A DNA stretch of 46,054 nucleotides from Puniceicoccales bacterium (GTDB lineage: Bacteria > Verrucomicrobiota > Verrucomicrobiia > Opitutales > UBA953): assembly GCA_031269335.1 (NCBI GenBank), contig JAISZI010000008.1:1-46054 (forward strand), written 5' to 3'. The position numbers and the translations under genes were made by a program. The notes under the pieces were generated by a model. The model searched no databases, was not told where the DNA came from, and saw nothing but the letters and a program-made list of their open reading frames with translations. Of this stretch, positions 8,625-17,676 are shown piece after piece; position 1 is the first letter of the stretch; every line of letters begins with the position of its first letter.

Positions 8625-8660
8625 ATCTCCGACAGTGCCACTATCGGCACTTTCGGAGAT
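8625..8660 (+). promoter_or_regulatory. Strong hairpin in the leader of rhaA
   Basis: ATCTCCGACAGTGCC (8625-8639) pairs with GGCACTTTCGGAGAT (8646-8660): a 15-base stem with one C/T mismatch and a 6-base loop. The hairpin ends 15 bases before the rhaA ATG. No T-tract follows (the next bases are AAAAAGTG), so it is a poor intrinsic terminator for the preceding gene. An attenuator, an mRNA-stability element or a dyad operator for a sugar regulator all fit. Confidence 0.55.
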
Positions 8661-8675
8661 AAAAAGTGTTAAACC

Positions 8676-9929
8676 ATGAAAAACAACTTCGTTCAAAAAG
8701 CATACGAAGTAGCAAAAGAACGTTATGCCGCCGCAGGTATAGACGTCGAAGAAGCTTTGAAAGCTTTGCAAAAAATTGCTATTTCTATCCATTGTTGGCA
8801 AGCCGATGACGTGACCGGCTTCGAAAGCATCGGCAACCTGGGAGGCGGCGGCATTCAAGCCACAGGTAATTACCCAGGCAAAGCGCGGAACATAGAAGAA
8901 ATTCGCCAAGATATAGAAAAAGTATTAACATTGGTGCCCGGTTCCCACCGCCTGAGTTTACACGCCATTTACGGTGATTTTCAGGGAAAAAGTGTTGACC
9001 GTGACGCAATAGAGCCAACGCATTTCAGCAGCTGGATGCAATGGGCAAAAGAGAAAAATCTAAAGCTTGATTTCAATTCCACTTCCTTTGGACATCCAAA
9101 AAGCGGCGAATTGACATTGGCAAATCCCGATAAATCCATCCGTGATTTTTGGATCGAACACACCAAGCGTTGTCGTCAAATTTCCGAAGAAATGGGACGC
9201 TTCCAGAACGATCCCTGTATCATGAACCTCTGGGTTCACGACGGGTCTAAAGACTTAACAGTGAACCGCTTAAAATACCGCCAAATCTTGGAGCAATCAT
9301 TGGACAACATATTTACAATCGAATATAAAAACATGAAAGATTGCCTCGAAGCAAAATTATTTGGCATCGGTTTTGAAAGTTATACGGTTGGCTCCTACGA
9401 TTTTTATTTAGGATACGGTGCAAAAAAACAAAAAATTGTCACTCTGGATACAGGGCATTTCCATTTATCCGAAAACATCGCCGATAAAATTTCTGCGATA
9501 TTGTTGTTTACACCGGAAATCATGTTGCATGTAAGTCGTCCTATTCGCTGGGACTCCGATCATGTGACGATTTTGAGCGACGAAGTGATGGAATTGGCCA
9601 AAGAAATCGTCCGCGCCGATGCGTTGGACCGCGTCCATGTCGGATTGGATTATTTCGATGCATCCATTAATCGATTGGGAGCTTACACAATCGGCATCCG
9701 AGCCACGCAAAAAGCATTTTTACAAGCACTATTGGAGCCTATTGGGAAATTGCGCGAGTATGAAGGAAACGGACAATACTTCGAGCGGCTGGCACTTATT
9801 GAAGAAACCAAGTCGCTCCCTTGGGGAGCCGTCTGGGACTATTTCTGTTTAGAGAACGACACTGCCATCGGCGAGGACATAATCACCGACATTCAGCAAT
9901 ACGAAAAAGAAGTGACAAGTAAAAGGTAA
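8676..9929 (+). CDS. rhaA: L-rhamnose isomerase
   Basis: A 417-residue enzyme that converts L-rhamnose to L-rhamnulose, the first step of rhamnose catabolism. It aligns by eye along its whole length with E. coli RhaA (419 residues): SIHCWQADDVTGFE, GGIQATGNYPGKARN, LDTGHFH, the metal-site region HVSRPIRWDSDHV, DYFDASINR and a C-terminal KSLPWGAVWDYFC. The metal-binding His/Asp/Glu residues in these blocks are present. It is followed by an MFS permease (33-base gap) and rhaD, forming a catabolic cluster. Confidence 0.96.
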   Translation: MKNNFVQKAYEVAKERYAAAGIDVEEALKALQKIAISIHCWQADDVTGFESIGNLGGGGIQATGNYPGKARNIEEIRQDIEKVLTLVPGSHRLSLHAIYGDFQGKSVDRDAIEPTHFSSWMQWAKEKNLKLDFNSTSFGHPKSGELTLANPDKSIRDFWIEHTKRCRQISEEMGRFQNDPCIMNLWVHDGSKDLTVNRLKYRQILEQSLDNIFTIEYKNMKDCLEAKLFGIGFESYTVGSYDFYLGYGAKKQKIVTLDTGHFHLSENIADKISAILLFTPEIMLHVSRPIRWDSDHVTILSDEVMELAKEIVRADALDRVHVGLDYFDASINRLGAYTIGIRATQKAFLQALLEPIGKLREYEGNGQYFERLALIEETKSLPWGAVWDYFCLENDTAIGEDIITDIQQYEKEVTSKR

Positions 9930-9962
9930 CCACAAACTACAAAACATATAATACGACAAGAC

Positions 9963-11303
9963 ATGGAACCTAAAAAAGGAAGTTTGAAAAGCACGATCGC
10001 TGTATCTCTGACCAACTATCTGGACGCCGGTTCGATTGTTGCGGGTGCGAGCGGATTGACGCTCTGGATGAAATACTTGGGGTTAACGAACGTTGATGCC
10101 GGATGGCTTAACGCTTTGAGTGCAAATTGCTTCGGAGCAGCCATAGGGGCGTTTATTGGCGGGAGACTTGCCGATAAATACGGGCGAAAAACCATTTATA
10201 CCTACAACATGTTACTCTACATGTTAGGGGTGGCGATCATCACGATTTCGTTCAGTTTTCCGATGTTGCTCGCCGGTTTTCTGATTACGGGAATTTCCGT
10301 GGGCGTGGGAGTCCCCGCTTCATGGACCTATATTTCCGAGACTTCGGAAGTCAAAAACCGAGGGCGGAATATCGGCATCTCGCAATTGGCGTGGTCGGTC
10401 GGTCCAGTGATTATTTTCCTGTTTGGCTGGCTCTTTTCACCAAAAGGTTTCCTCGGTGAAGAAGTCCGTTCGCTGGGTGCTTTTGTATTGCAGACCGACA
10501 ACAGTGCCGCACTCGACTTGTTCGGCAACAGGCTGATATTTTTCACCTTGTTTGTTGTTGCATTTATAGCATGGCGCTTGCAGTGCCAGCTTAACGAATC
10601 GGCGGAATGGACCGAGATGAAGGAAAAGAGAGCAGAAGCGGTCTTAAAAAAGCCGGAGCATCCCTACAAGGAATTGTTCACTAATCTGATCAATATAAAG
10701 TCGGTCGCCTTTTTGGTGGGCATCTATCTAACTTGGAATTTTGTGGCGGGTACAATGGGATTTTTTATGCCAGCGATCTATAAAACCGCTGGAAATTTGG
10801 ACGAGTCAACTGCCAATCTTTTACAAGCGGTTATGTGGGGGTTAACGGCACTTTTTTCTTTCTTCGGTTTTGCAATGTTGGCGGACAAGGTCAACCAACG
10901 TTTCTTGTATGCTTTTGGCACCTCGCTGGGCGTCGCAGCGTGGATAGTTCTTACTTTTGTGGGAGTTAACAATGAGACAGCCGTCTGGGCTTTCGTTGTT
11001 CTTTGGGGCGTTCATGCAGGCTTTGGCGTTCAAGCGTTTTACGCGTTGTGGGCGTCGGAAATTTTTCCTGCTCGATATCGCGCTGCGGCTCAAGGGGTGA
11101 TGTTCTTTATCGTGCGCGCCGGAGCGGGGATATGGTCATTTATCTACACCGGTGTATTTATGGGATCGGATTTTTCCGGCGTAGGCAAGGTGATGATCGG
11201 GCTGCTTTTTGTCGCATTACTTGTAGGAGTTTTTGGGACGCCTAAAACTCGCGGCAAAAGCTTAAAACAAATCACGGAGGAACTGTATGGAAACCAAGGC
11301 TAA
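9963..11303 (+). CDS. MFS sugar transporter, probable L-rhamnose permease
   Basis: A 446-residue major facilitator protein with about 12 membrane segments. The sugar-porter loop 2-3 signature GGRLADKYGRKT is at about 60-71, and further conserved blocks include GVGVPASWTYISE and, near the C-terminus, EIFPARYRAAAQG, equivalent to the second-half PERxRG-type motif. It sits between rhaA and rhaD and overlaps rhaD by 17 bases, so the likely substrate is L-rhamnose; this is inferred from context only. It is not a RhaT-type (DMT-fold) rhamnose transporter. Confidence 0.85.
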   Translation: MEPKKGSLKSTIAVSLTNYLDAGSIVAGASGLTLWMKYLGLTNVDAGWLNALSANCFGAAIGAFIGGRLADKYGRKTIYTYNMLLYMLGVAIITISFSFPMLLAGFLITGISVGVGVPASWTYISETSEVKNRGRNIGISQLAWSVGPVIIFLFGWLFSPKGFLGEEVRSLGAFVLQTDNSAALDLFGNRLIFFTLFVVAFIAWRLQCQLNESAEWTEMKEKRAEAVLKKPEHPYKELFTNLINIKSVAFLVGIYLTWNFVAGTMGFFMPAIYKTAGNLDESTANLLQAVMWGLTALFSFFGFAMLADKVNQRFLYAFGTSLGVAAWIVLTFVGVNNETAVWAFVVLWGVHAGFGVQAFYALWASEIFPARYRAAAQGVMFFIVRAGAGIWSFIYTGVFMGSDFSGVGKVMIGLLFVALLVGVFGTPKTRGKSLKQITEELYGNQG

Positions 11304-12108
11304 TACAATTTTAGAAAACAGACCTGAACTTGAAAAGCGGGTTGGCGAAGCGGCGGAAGTCGCGGGATACCTGTGGCAAAAAGGTTGGGCAGAGCGCAAC
11401 GGGGGGAATATCACGCTTAATATAACAGACCTTGTTGATGCGGAAATACGCGCCAAGCCTGCCATCAGTGCGCCCGTTCCCATCGGGCGCGTGTTGCCTC
11501 ACTTAAAAGGCGGTTATTTTTTCTGCAAAGGCACCAATTTACGCATGCGTGATTTGGCGCGGTATCCAATGGAAAACGGTTCGGTGATCCGCGTTCTGGA
11601 TGATTGTGCCAGTTATGTAATTATCGCGGACAAACCTGTGCGGCCGACCTCCGAGATCGCATCGCATTTGTCCATTCATAACTACTTGATTGGCAAAGGG
11701 TCAAATTACAAAGCCGTCCTGCATACGCATCCCACGGATTTAGTCGCCATGACTCACAATCCGGCGTTTCTAAAAAAAGATGTTTTAAGTTATTTGTTGT
11801 GGAGTATGATTCCCGAAACGCGGGCGTTTTGTCCGCGAGGATTAGGCATTGTCCCTTACGCCTTGCCTGGTTCCTTTGAATTGGCGGATGCAACCATAGA
11901 AGAATTAGCCGAATACGATGTTGTGATGTGGGAAAAACACGGTGTTACTTCCGTGAGTGAAAACATCATGGAGGCTTTCGACATGGTGGACACACTTTCA
12001 AAATCGGCGCAAATTTATCTCACTGCCAAGTCCATGGGTTTCGAGCCGCAAGGAATGACAGTGGAACAAATGGACGAAATGAAAATCGCTTTCAACCTGC
12101 CTAAATAA
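11287..12108 (+). CDS. rhaD: Rhamnulose-1-phosphate aldolase
   Basis: A 273-residue class II zinc aldolase that splits L-rhamnulose-1-phosphate into dihydroxyacetone phosphate and L-lactaldehyde. It resembles E. coli RhaD (274 residues): the LWQKGWAERNGGNITL opening, zinc ligands His146 and His148 in LHTHPTDLVA and His218 in EKHGV, the active-site Glu123 in PTSE, and a C-terminal SKSAQIYL helix. The start lies 17 bases inside the permease gene, indicating tight coupling; a GGAGG at 11276-11280 serves as Shine-Dalgarno sequence. The kinase producing its substrate is not in this cluster. Confidence 0.95.
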   Translation: METKANTILENRPELEKRVGEAAEVAGYLWQKGWAERNGGNITLNITDLVDAEIRAKPAISAPVPIGRVLPHLKGGYFFCKGTNLRMRDLARYPMENGSVIRVLDDCASYVIIADKPVRPTSEIASHLSIHNYLIGKGSNYKAVLHTHPTDLVAMTHNPAFLKKDVLSYLLWSMIPETRAFCPRGLGIVPYALPGSFELADATIEELAEYDVVMWEKHGVTSVSENIMEAFDMVDTLSKSAQIYLTAKSMGFEPQGMTVEQMDEMKIAFNLPK

Positions 12109-12179
12109 CATTTTCTACAAACATGAGCATTCGGAAACGCAACCCTTCTCAAGAACGCCCAACGACTTTTTTCTCTACT

Positions 12180-12986
12180 ATGGACACTCGAACAATCCTT
12201 TCAACCTCGCTCATAACGTTCCTCGTTATCGCGGTAATAGTCGTCTTCTCCGGTATAACGACCATCCAGCCCGGCGAACGCGGCGTGCAAGTCCGCCTTG
12301 GCACCGCCCTTGACACACCGTTGGGCGAAGGGCTTGCCTACGCATTCCCGCTCACTACGACCATACATCGCGTTTCCATTAAACAAGAGACCATTCCGTT
12401 GAAAACAGAATGTTTCTCTTCCGATCTCCAGCCTGTCTCGCTTCAACTAAACATTCTTGCTCTTGTTCCCGAACAAAGTGTCGTTGATCTCTTCAAAAGC
12501 TATGCTGGGAATCCGTTTACCGCGCTCGTCTTTCCCCGCGTCCAAGAGGCGATGAAGGAAGTCACCGCCCTCAAAACTGCGGAGCAAATTGTTAAGCAAC
12601 GCGAAGAAATAAAACAAAGCGCCCTTAAAATCGCCCGCGAAAAAGTCGGCAACATTGTCACGTTAAAAGATATTACTATTAACAACATTGAATTATCTGA
12701 CAAATTGGAGGCGGCCATTGAAAAAAAGATGATTCAGGAACAGGCGGCCGCCGAAGCTAAATTCCGCAAGGTGCAGGTAGAAATAGAAGCGCAGACCGCC
12801 GTGGAAAAAGCGAAGGGAGAGGCAGAAGCAATCCGTATCCAAGGTGCAGCTCTGAAAGAAAATCATGCCCTCATCGAACTTAAAATCGTTGAAAAATGGA
12901 ATGGTGTTTCGCCCCTCGTCATCGGCGACGCCAAGGGAGCTAATATCCTACTCCCCCTCGGTAACGCTGCGCGCCCCAATCCGTGA
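12180..12986 (+). CDS. SPFH/prohibitin-domain membrane protein
   Basis: From the ATG at 12180 the protein has 268 residues; an ATG at 12123 in the same frame adds 19 polar residues and cannot be excluded. An N-terminal membrane anchor (about 8-26, ITFLVIAVIVVFSGI) precedes an SPFH domain (IQPGERGVQVRLG, LKTECFSSDLQPVSL) and a long alpha-helical, Glu/Ala/Lys-rich coiled segment (about 130-235) typical of prohibitin and HflC relatives. These proteins assemble into membrane rings that organise proteases or microdomains. It follows rhaD closely (14 or 71 bases, depending on the start) but has no evident link to rhamnose use. Confidence 0.85.
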   Translation: MDTRTILSTSLITFLVIAVIVVFSGITTIQPGERGVQVRLGTALDTPLGEGLAYAFPLTTTIHRVSIKQETIPLKTECFSSDLQPVSLQLNILALVPEQSVVDLFKSYAGNPFTALVFPRVQEAMKEVTALKTAEQIVKQREEIKQSALKIAREKVGNIVTLKDITINNIELSDKLEAAIEKKMIQEQAAAEAKFRKVQVEIEAQTAVEKAKGEAEAIRIQGAALKENHALIELKIVEKWNGVSPLVIGDAKGANILLPLGNAARPNP

Positions 12987-12990
12987 ACTA

Positions 12991-13043
12991 AAGATGCAAA
13001 AGCATCTTGTGGGAAACCTGCGGTCTTACTCCTCCGCAGGTTT
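12991..13043 (+). terminator. Two hairpins ending the rha/SPFH transcript
   Basis: AAGATGC/GCATCTT (12991-13008, AAAA loop) is followed by AAACCTGCGG/CCGCAGGTTT (13014-13043) with a TTTTAGTTTA tail. The second is a good rho-independent terminator for the + strand. It overlaps the last codons of the convergent MFS gene, whose stop is at 13026-13028. Confidence 0.8.
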
Positions 13044-14390
13044 TAGTTTATCCAACGGCGGCACAGTGCGCAGCGAGGGCAAGGCGAGTGCTACGCCAGC
13101 CACTACGCACAGGGTGCAGATCGAGCCGATCGTAGCCGCCCCTACGGGACCGTATCGCGCCGCCATCAGCCCGCCGCGAAGTTCCGAAATTTCGTTCGAT
13201 GATCCCACGAAAAGCTGGTTCACCGCAGTTACGCGTCCACGTAAAAGTTCTGGCGTGAGCAGTTGAACTAATGTGTGCCGTATAACAACGCTGACGTGAT
13301 CGCACATGCCGCTGGCAAAGAGCGCGGCGAGAGAAAGGGCGAGGTTCCGCGAACAAGCGAAGGCGAGCAGCGTTCCCCCGAAACATGCCACCGACCATAG
13401 GAGGACGACGCCCGGTCGCCGAAACTGGGGCAAATGGGCGATGATGAACGCCATTACGACCGCGCCCAGCGGAGCGGCGGCGTAAAGCAAACCGGCGACA
13501 GTGGCGTCCCCTTGCAAGACGTCCCGCGCAAAAAGCGGGAAAAGCGCGGTTAACCCGCCGAGCAGCACCGCAAACAAATCGAGCGAAATGGCTGCCAAAA
13601 CCGGTTTATGTCGAAAAATAAACGCCACGCCCGCGAGCGCATTCGACGCGTCCATGCCAACGTTTTCTTTCTGTTTCTCTTTCTGTTCGCCAATGAGTTT
13701 GATGCCGGCGAACGACAACGCCAGCGCAGCGGAAAAAACGGCGTCGAACGCATAGACGATGCTGAAACCACCATTTGCGGCAAGAAGTCCGCCGAAAAGA
13801 GGACCTATCACAGCGGTAAGTTGAAACGCACTCGCATTCCACGAAAGCGCCCCGCTCAGATGGTTGTGCGGCACAAGCAACGGAATGATGGAAACACGCG
13901 CCGGGCTGCTAAAAACCCGCACCGTCGCATGGCAAAATTGCAGCAAAAACACGAGCGGCAGCGCCGGATTGTCGAAATGGATTTTCGCATGATTCTCCGA
14001 AGCCGTGAAAAAAAGCGCGATATCTCGGATAACCCCGTTGGCACCGCGCAAAATGTCGGCGTCCGGCACCGGAACAACGGTGCAAAGCAGAAGCAAAATG
14101 GAAAATAGGCACGAAAGCCCCGATGTAAACGTGATGATTTTCCGCTTATCAACGCGGTCGGCGAGCACACCAGCGGGCAAGAAAAACGCCAGCAGCGGTG
14201 CGACATTGATGAAACCGATGAAGCCGATGGCGGCGGCAGAATTAGTCCACTCGGTTATTTGCAAGGCTATCGCGACAACCAGTGCGTGCCTGCCCAAATT
14301 AAAAAGGGCGTTGCTCCCTGCATAACGCCGAAATGCCGCGTATCGAAAGGCGGCATATGGACCGCCGATGTCGTTTCTGTTTTCATTCAT
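13026..14390 (-). CDS. MFS exporter, EntS-like (MFS_3 family)
   Basis: A 454-residue protein with about 12 hydrophobic segments. The N-terminal half has FRRYAGSNALFNLGRHALVVAIA and the loop motif LADRVDKRKI, typical of the enterobactin-exporter-like MFS_3 group, and the second half contains LRGRVTAVNQLFVGSSNEISELRGG (a conserved helix 10-11 block). There is a soluble insertion around 110-135. The substrate is unknown; relatives export siderophores or drugs. It is transcribed toward the SPFH gene and away from the MalY/PatB gene, with a 106-base divergent gap. Confidence 0.85.
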   Translation of the reverse strand: MNENRNDIGGPYAAFRYAAFRRYAGSNALFNLGRHALVVAIALQITEWTNSAAAIGFIGFINVAPLLAFFLPAGVLADRVDKRKIITFTSGLSCLFSILLLLCTVVPVPDADILRGANGVIRDIALFFTASENHAKIHFDNPALPLVFLLQFCHATVRVFSSPARVSIIPLLVPHNHLSGALSWNASAFQLTAVIGPLFGGLLAANGGFSIVYAFDAVFSAALALSFAGIKLIGEQKEKQKENVGMDASNALAGVAFIFRHKPVLAAISLDLFAVLLGGLTALFPLFARDVLQGDATVAGLLYAAAPLGAVVMAFIIAHLPQFRRPGVVLLWSVACFGGTLLAFACSRNLALSLAALFASGMCDHVSVVIRHTLVQLLTPELLRGRVTAVNQLFVGSSNEISELRGGLMAARYGPVGAATIGSICTLCVVAGVALALPSLRTVPPLDKLKPAEE

Positions 14391-14496
14391 TATTCACTAA
14401 GGCACCCAAGAAAACCTCTAATCCGCCTTCCCGCAAGCAGGACTTTCGGCACCGCTTCGCAGCAGAATAAAATTTGCAATACGTTAGCGGCACCGT

Positions 14497-15663
14497 ATGG
14501 CTAACGGCATGGATTTTAATTTTGATGTTTGTCCGGAAAGATCGGGAACCGACTCCACAAAGTGGGCACGTTACGCAGGGCGCGACGTATTGCCCGCATG
14601 GGTGGCAGACATGGATTTCGCGAGCACTCCGGTCATCGTGGACGCACTCAAACAGCGTTTAGAGCACCACGTTTTCGGCTACGCAACGGCTCATCAAAGC
14701 ACGCACGAAGCCGTGATCGCCTACCTCGCACGCGAACGCCAGTGGCAGGTCGAACCGGAGTGGATCGTGTTCACGCCTGCGCTTGTTCCTTGTCTTCACG
14801 GCGTTATCCGTGCCGAAACTCCGGCGGGCGGCGCCGTCATCACCACGACGCCGGTCTATCCCCCGTTCTTGAGCGCGCCTGTGCTTTCGGGGCGCACTGC
14901 CGAATGCGTGCCCATGGTCTTCGACGCCGGACGTTGGACATTTGACTTTGACGCACTGGACGCGGCGGCGAAGCGTTCGCAGGCAAAGGTGTTTTTGTTG
15001 TGCAATCCCCACAACCCGCTCGGGCGGGTGTTCACACGGGAGGAGCTGGAAAAAATCGCCGAATTTTCCGCACGCCACGGGCTGGTTGTCTGCTCGGACG
15101 AAATTCACTGCGACCTCGTGCTCGACCCGGACGCGCACCACATTTCCTATGCAACTCTGGGTAAAGAGGTTGCGCACAACAGCGTAAGCCTATTTGCCGC
15201 GAGCAAAACTTACAACACGGCGGGGCTGCTGTGCGGCTATGCCGTCATACCCGATAAAGCCCTGCGGGCACGTTTCCGGCGGGCACTGGCGGGCGTGGCA
15301 AACGAAGTGAACATCTTCGGTCTCGTCGCATTGGAAGCCGCCTACCGGCACGGTGCCCCGTGGCAGCGCGCTTGCGTGGAATACCTGCGCGGCAACCTTG
15401 ATCTCGTCCTGACGGAAATAGCGCGCACACCGGGAGTTACCATCGCGCAATGCCCGCAGGCGACCTACCTCGCGTGGCTGGACGCCCGCGCCCTCGGCGT
15501 GGAGAATCCGGCGGCGGTATTCGAGGCGGGAGGCGTCGGTCTCAACAATGGGGCAGATTTTGGCACACCGGGGTTCGTACGGCTAAATTTCGGGTGCCCA
15601 CGCGAGCGTTTGCGGGAAATTCTGCGCCGCATCCGCGCCACCGCCGAAGCAACAAAGCGATAG
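14497..15663 (+). CDS. MalY/PatB-type PLP aminotransferase / C-S lyase
   Basis: A 388-residue fold-type I PLP enzyme. It shows the subgroup's N-terminal signature TKWARYAG..VLPAWVADMDF, the GYATAHQ loop, NPHNPLGRV (170-178), the cofactor Asp in CSDEIHCDLV (Asp201) and the Schiff-base lysine Lys237 in FAASKTYNTAGL. This pattern marks cystathionine beta-lyase (PatB) and MalY rather than ordinary aspartate aminotransferases. The likely reaction is beta-elimination of cystathionine or cysteine to pyruvate, ammonia and a thiol. Single gene, divergent from the MFS exporter. Confidence 0.9.
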   Translation: MANGMDFNFDVCPERSGTDSTKWARYAGRDVLPAWVADMDFASTPVIVDALKQRLEHHVFGYATAHQSTHEAVIAYLARERQWQVEPEWIVFTPALVPCLHGVIRAETPAGGAVITTTPVYPPFLSAPVLSGRTAECVPMVFDAGRWTFDFDALDAAAKRSQAKVFLLCNPHNPLGRVFTREELEKIAEFSARHGLVVCSDEIHCDLVLDPDAHHISYATLGKEVAHNSVSLFAASKTYNTAGLLCGYAVIPDKALRARFRRALAGVANEVNIFGLVALEAAYRHGAPWQRACVEYLRGNLDLVLTEIARTPGVTIAQCPQATYLAWLDARALGVENPAAVFEAGGVGLNNGADFGTPGFVRLNFGCPRERLREILRRIRATAEATKR

Positions 15664-15742
15664 TGTTCGCGAAAATTTCTAAATTTCCGCTTGCGTCCCC
15701 GGAAACAAAACGCACGGTCTCGCCCCAGTTCATCTGTCAATT

Positions 15743-15820
15743 CGGGCCGTAGCGCAGTCTGGCTAGCGCGCTTCGTTCGGGACGAAGAGGTCGGTGGTTC
15801 AAATCCACTCGGCCCGACCA
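15743..15820 (+). tRNA. tRNA-Pro (anticodon CGG)
   Basis: A full cloverleaf: acceptor CGGGCCG (15743-15749) pairs with CGGCCCG, followed by an encoded A-CCA end. The D stem is GCGC/GCGC, the anticodon stem CTTCG/CGAAG encloses loop TTCGGGA (anticodon CGG), and the T loop is TTCAAAT. It reads proline codon CCG. Confidence 0.95.
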
Positions 15821-15839
15821 TCAAGGAAGAGAAAACACA

Positions 15840-15863
15840 AAACCCGCAGGGAACTGCGGGTTT
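15840..15863 (+). terminator. Rho-independent terminator of tRNA-Pro
   Basis: AAACCCGCAG (15840-15849) pairs with CTGCGGGTTT (15854-15863) around a GGAA loop and is followed by CCTT. It lies 20 bases after the tRNA 3' end, before the fumarase gene. Confidence 0.85.
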
Positions 15864-15966
15864 CCTTGTCAATGCGTCGCCGATTTTAAGACAGTTTTCT
15901 TCTGAAAACTTCTACCGCCTCATTTTCTGCTTTCCAGTTTTCCGCATTTTACGTTTTTTTTCGTGC

Positions 15967-17640
15967 ATGGCCACACCACCATTCGTTTATCAGGATACTT
16001 TTCCGCTTGGGGCGGACACGACGACTTACCGGCGAATTTCGACCGATTACGTTTCCATCGCAGAATTTGAGGGCGAACCCGTGCTCAAAATTGTGCCGGA
16101 AGCGTTGACGCTTCTTGCCGGACAAGCCTTTCACGACATTGCTTTCTACCTGCGCCCCGCCCATTTGGAACAAGTCGCTGCGATTCTTGATGACCCTGAC
16201 GCGAGTCCGAACGACCGTGCTGTCGCGATTGCCATGTTGCGCAATGCCGAAGTTTCCGCCTGCGGCGTCCTCCCTTTTTGCCAAGACACGGGCACCGCCA
16301 CCATTGTCGCCAAAAAAGGGCAACGCGTTTGGACCGGGGCGGACGATGCGGAAGCACTCTCCCGCGGCGTGTATAACGCCTACACGGAAAACAATTTACG
16401 TTATTCGCAAACGGTGGCGCTCGACATGTATAACGAAAAAAATACCGGCACCAATTTGCCCGCGCAAATAGACATCCTCGCCACGAACGGCTCGAATTAT
16501 ACCTTCCTCTTCGTCGCCAAAGGCGGCGGTTCAGCCAACAAAAATTACCTCTTTCAAGAAACGAAGGCACTGCTCAACCCAACGGTACTCGAGAAATTCC
16601 TTGTTGAAAAAATGAAGACGCTCGGCACCGCCGCATGTCCCCCTTACCACCTCGCCTTTGTCGTCGGCGGCACCTCTGCCGAGACCACGATGAAAACGGT
16701 AAAACTCGCTTCAACAAAGTATTACGACAACCTACCCGTCTCCGGTAACGAACACGGGCGCGCCTTCCGCGACCTCGAACTGGAAGCGCGGCTCCTTCGT
16801 GCCGCCCACAAACTTGGACTTGGGGCGCAATTCGGCGGCAAATGGTTCGCGCTCGACGTGCGCGTCGTCCGCCTCCCGCGGCACGGCGCATCGTGTCCCG
16901 TTGGCATGGGCGTTTCCTGTTCTGCCGACCGAAATTGCAAAGGGAAAATCACGCCCGAAGGCATTTTTATCGAGTATCTTGAAACCAACCCCGCACGGTT
17001 TATCCCCGCCAAATACCAAGGAGCATCCGCCAACGACGATCCGGGGCTTGTGCGCATCAACATAGATCGCCCGATGGCAGAGATTCGCGCCGAGCTTTCG
17101 CAATACCCTGTCAAGACGCGCCTTGCACTCAACGGCACCATCGTCGTCGCCCGCGACATTGCACACGCCAAACTCAAAGAACGGCTCGACGCCGGGTCCG
17201 GTCTTCCAGAATACATCAAGAAACATCCCGTCTATTACGCCGGTCCTGCGAAGACGCCCGCCGGTTACCCGTCCGGCTCCTTCGGTCCCACTACCGCCGG
17301 GCGCATGGACAGCTATGTGGACGCATTTCAGGCGGCAGGCGGCTCGCTCGTCATGATTGCCAAAGGAAACCGCAGCCAGCAAGTCACCGACGCATGCAAA
17401 AAACACGGCGGCTTCTACCTCGGCTCTATCGGCGGACCGGCTGCCATTCTCGCCAAAGAAAACATTAAAAAAGTCGAACTTCTCGAATATCCCGAATTGG
17501 GCATGGAAGCCATTTGGAAAATTGAAGTTGTTGACTTTCCGGCATTTATCCTCGTTGACGACAAAGGAAACGATTTCTTTCAACAACTCGACGGAATGCC
17601 CGTGTGCCCCGTGTGCGCCCCCGGTGCCAACACGCATTAA
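15967..17640 (+). CDS. fumA: Fumarate hydratase class I (iron-sulfur)
   Basis: A 557-residue [4Fe-4S] fumarase interconverting fumarate and malate in the TCA cycle. I chose the ATG at 15967 ([15 protein letters not shown]); in-frame sequence further upstream runs through the tRNA and its terminator. The three cluster ligands fall at Cys105 (LPFCQDTGT), Cys224 (TAACPPYH) and Cys318 (VSCSADRN), the same numbers as in E. coli FumA. The single-chain alpha-beta fusion is intact, with the swapped-domain [12 protein letters not shown] block near residue 440. The SDR gene follows after 36 bases. Confidence 0.95.
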   Translation: MATPPFVYQDTFPLGADTTTYRRISTDYVSIAEFEGEPVLKIVPEALTLLAGQAFHDIAFYLRPAHLEQVAAILDDPDASPNDRAVAIAMLRNAEVSACGVLPFCQDTGTATIVAKKGQRVWTGADDAEALSRGVYNAYTENNLRYSQTVALDMYNEKNTGTNLPAQIDILATNGSNYTFLFVAKGGGSANKNYLFQETKALLNPTVLEKFLVEKMKTLGTAACPPYHLAFVVGGTSAETTMKTVKLASTKYYDNLPVSGNEHGRAFRDLELEARLLRAAHKLGLGAQFGGKWFALDVRVVRLPRHGASCPVGMGVSCSADRNCKGKITPEGIFIEYLETNPARFIPAKYQGASANDDPGLVRINIDRPMAEIRAELSQYPVKTRLALNGTIVVARDIAHAKLKERLDAGSGLPEYIKKHPVYYAGPAKTPAGYPSGSFGPTTAGRMDSYVDAFQAAGGSLVMIAKGNRSQQVTDACKKHGGFYLGSIGGPAAILAKENIKKVELLEYPELGMEAIWKIEVVDFPAFILVDDKGNDFFQQLDGMPVCPVCAPGANTH

Positions 17641-17676
17641 CCAGACGGAAAACAACGCCGTCGCCGGAAAAACGCC

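Noticed and set aside
15691-15966. An upstream extension of fumarase
   Set aside because: It runs through tRNA-Pro and its terminator, so it cannot be part of the protein.
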